DNA of 34,002 nt from Clostridium sp. SM-530-WT-3G (lineage in GTDB: Bacteria; Bacillota; Clostridia; Clostridiales; Clostridiaceae): the NCBI RefSeq assembly GCF_012843905.1, contig NZ_JABAGC010000038.1, forward strand, positions 1 through 34,002. Reading direction: 5' to 3'. Positions 32,494-34,002 of this stretch are shown in pieces. Positions within the stretch are counted from its first letter, which is position 1, and each line of letters begins with the position of its first letter. The notes below the pieces were generated by a model. The model did not search any database. It saw only the letters and a list, made by a program, of their open reading frames with translations, and was not told the origin of the DNA. Both the position numbers and the translations under genes were made by a program.

Positions 32494-33915
32494 ATGGATA
32501 TTTCATCAAATATTCAAAAAAATATAGACTTGATTCACTCTCACTTAGTTGTAGATAAGAGTTTTGATATAGTTGAAAGAAAATTTATGGTGGCAAATCG
32601 TAGTGCAGTCTTGTACTATATTAATGGATTTATAAAAGATGATATTATGGAGGAAATTCTTAAAGGTTTCTTTAAAATATCTATTGAGACCATGGACAAA
32701 TTAGAAACAGGTGATGATTTTATGCTCACCGAAATTCCCCATGTATCAGTAGAAAAAGAAAAAGATTTGACATTAGTTATAGATGCACTTTTGACCGGTC
32801 AGACAATAATATATATAGATGGATATAAGCATTTCTTCATTTTAGATTTGCGTACTTATCCAGGTAAAGATTCTTCTGAACCTGAAAAAGAAAAGACATT
32901 AAGAGGAAGTAGAGATGCCTTCATAGAAAAACTCGTATTCAATACTGGTCTTTTAAGAAGAAGAATAAGAGATCCAAGGCTTGTTTTTGAAATATATAAA
33001 ATAGGAAATATTTCAAAAACAGATGTATGTATCGGATATATAGATGGTATAGCCGATCCTAAAGTCTTAAAAATAATACAAGATAAACTAAAAAAAATTG
33101 ATATAAATGCATTAACTGTAGGCGACCAAAGCTTAGTAGATACTATGGTCACAAAAAATCTATTTAATCCCTTTCCCAAAGTACGATATACAGAAAGACC
33201 AGATGTTACTGCAGCTCACTTAGTTGAAGGAAAATTTGTAATAATAGTAGATAATTCACCTAATGTAATAATAATGCCTACAACCGTTTTTGATTTTCTT
33301 CAAGACATAAATGATTATTATTTCCCACTTTTCACAGGAAATTATTTAAGAATTGTAAGAAACGTTACTTCATTAGCTACAATATTTCTAATTCCAATTT
33401 TCTTACTATATACAACTGGTGCTATAAAACTTCCTGCTTTCTTTGATTTTTTGAAGCCTGAAGCAGAGTATAGAGTTCCCATGTTCTGGCAGTTTATGAT
33501 ACTTGAATTTGCAATAGATGGTTTAAAATTAGCATCATTAAATACTCCTAGCCCACTAGGTACTTCACTTTCTGTTATTGGTGGTTTAATTATAGGTGAA
33601 TATGCTATAAATACTGGATGGTTTACAAATCAGTCAGTATTATATATGTCTATTGTTGCATTAGCTGGTTTTTCTCAGCCAAGTATAGAAATGAGTTATG
33701 CACTTAAGTTCATGAGAGTTCTTCTGTTAATATTTTCCGAAATATTTGGTATATATGGATTAATTGGTGGCATAATTTTAATGATAATTATAATGGCACG
33801 TACAAAGACTGTTGTCGGTGCACCTTATTTCTATCCTTTAGTGCCTTTTAATTGGAAGAAACTAAGAACGCTTATATTTAGAATAAAAACATCAAAAGAT
33901 GTTCAAGAATCTTAA
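32494..33915 (+). CDS. GerA-family spore germination protein, SpoVAF-like
   Basis: Inner spore-membrane protein of the GerAA/SpoVAF family. 473 residues from ATG at 32494 with GAGAGGTG upstream; the frame opens at a GTG 15 bases earlier, within that site. A soluble N-terminal half has LRGSRDAFIE (about 136-145) and the family core RYTERPDVTAAHLVEGK (about 231-247); four or five membrane helices follow from about 288, with SPLGTSLSVIGGLIIGEYA. VDNSPNVIIMPTT in place of GerAA's VDGTPFxLxxP favours SpoVAF. No GerB/GerC or spoVA genes adjoin; a terminator follows, so it is monocistronic. Confidence 0.87.
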   Translation: MDISSNIQKNIDLIHSHLVVDKSFDIVERKFMVANRSAVLYYINGFIKDDIMEEILKGFFKISIETMDKLETGDDFMLTEIPHVSVEKEKDLTLVIDALLTGQTIIYIDGYKHFFILDLRTYPGKDSSEPEKEKTLRGSRDAFIEKLVFNTGLLRRRIRDPRLVFEIYKIGNISKTDVCIGYIDGIADPKVLKIIQDKLKKIDINALTVGDQSLVDTMVTKNLFNPFPKVRYTERPDVTAAHLVEGKFVIIVDNSPNVIIMPTTVFDFLQDINDYYFPLFTGNYLRIVRNVTSLATIFLIPIFLLYTTGAIKLPAFFDFLKPEAEYRVPMFWQFMILEFAIDGLKLASLNTPSPLGTSLSVIGGLIIGEYAINTGWFTNQSVLYMSIVALAGFSQPSIEMSYALKFMRVLLLIFSEIFGIYGLIGGIILMIIIMARTKTVVGAPYFYPLVPFNWKKLRTLIFRIKTSKDVQES

Positions 33916-33925
33916 CAATAAAAAT

Positions 33926-33960
33926 GGGGCTGTCGCACTAAAGTGCGTAGCTCCTTTTTT
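33926..33960 (+). terminator. Terminator of the germination gene
   Basis: A two-part stem: GGGGCT with AGCTCC (one G-U) outside, CGCACT with AGTGCG inside, loop AA, followed by TTTTTT. It starts 11 bases after the stop codon. Confidence 0.9.
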
Positions 33961-33967
33961 GAACGCA

Positions 33968-34001
33968 ACAAAACCCAAGCTAAAATAAGCTTGGGTTTTG
34001 T
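33968..34001 (-). terminator. Strong hairpin at the right edge, probable terminator of an outside gene
   Basis: CAAAACCCAAGCT (33969-33981) and AGCTTGGGTTTTG (33988-34000) pair perfectly over 13 bp, extended by one A-T pair, with a 6-base loop. It probably ends a minus-strand gene lying to the right of the window; what follows cannot be seen. Confidence 0.6.
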
Positions 34002-34002
34002 G

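Noticed and set aside
1..34002. CRISPR array, tRNA, rRNA, insertion sequence or prophage
   Set aside because: I looked for regularly spaced repeats, rRNA-like conserved blocks, CCA-ending cloverleafs and transposase or phage proteins and found none.

Overview
The window is low-GC DNA with strong purine-rich Shine-Dalgarno sites, many intrinsic terminators, a forespore-type (sigma-G) promoter and a GerA-family spore germination gene. Together with an iron-sulphur type PurF, a clade II single-chain PurL and a thioredoxin reductase without an NADPH site, this points to an anaerobic, endospore-forming Clostridium sensu stricto. I cannot name the species from the sequence alone.

Layout. Positions 1-11.7 kb hold a complete de novo purine cluster on the minus strand, transcribed purL-purE-purC-purF-purM-purN-purH-purD, with a promoter before purL and a terminator after purD. 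It covers the steps from PRPP to IMP except purK, which is absent; PurL carries its own glutaminase, so purQ and purS are not needed. From 11.9 to 20 kb, also minus strand, lie separate metabolic and transport units: a GH43 glycosidase, a CLC-type anion channel or transporter, a 55-residue zinc-ribbon protein, a three-gene polar amino acid ABC importer, an acidic coiled-coil lipoprotein and a dicarboxylate/amino acid:cation symporter. At 20-21.5 kb is an NfeD-stomatin (SPFH) membrane pair.

Plus-strand nadE (glutamine-dependent NAD synthase) and ilvE follow. Next is a minus-strand thioredoxin plus flavin thioredoxin reductase pair of the ferredoxin-linked type, a decayed fragment of an ABC exporter, and a small three-helix membrane protein. 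A minus-strand ABC importer of the NitT/TauT/Ssu type (lipoprotein, permease, ATPase) runs to 29.2 kb, followed by a YaaR-family (DUF327) gene, a 100-residue plus-strand orphan, asnB, and a divergent SpoVAF/GerA-like germination gene with a consensus sigma-G promoter.

Working together: nitrogen handling recurs (purine synthesis, glutamine-dependent PurF, PurL, NadE and AsnB, amino acid import, IlvE). Most transcription units are short and individually terminated. No phage, insertion sequence, CRISPR, rRNA or tRNA was seen. The points most worth a second look are the NADPH-less thioredoxin reductase with its thioredoxin, the overlapping divergent asnB / sigma-G promoters, the CLC protein with an unusual selectivity region, and the leader hairpin of nadE.
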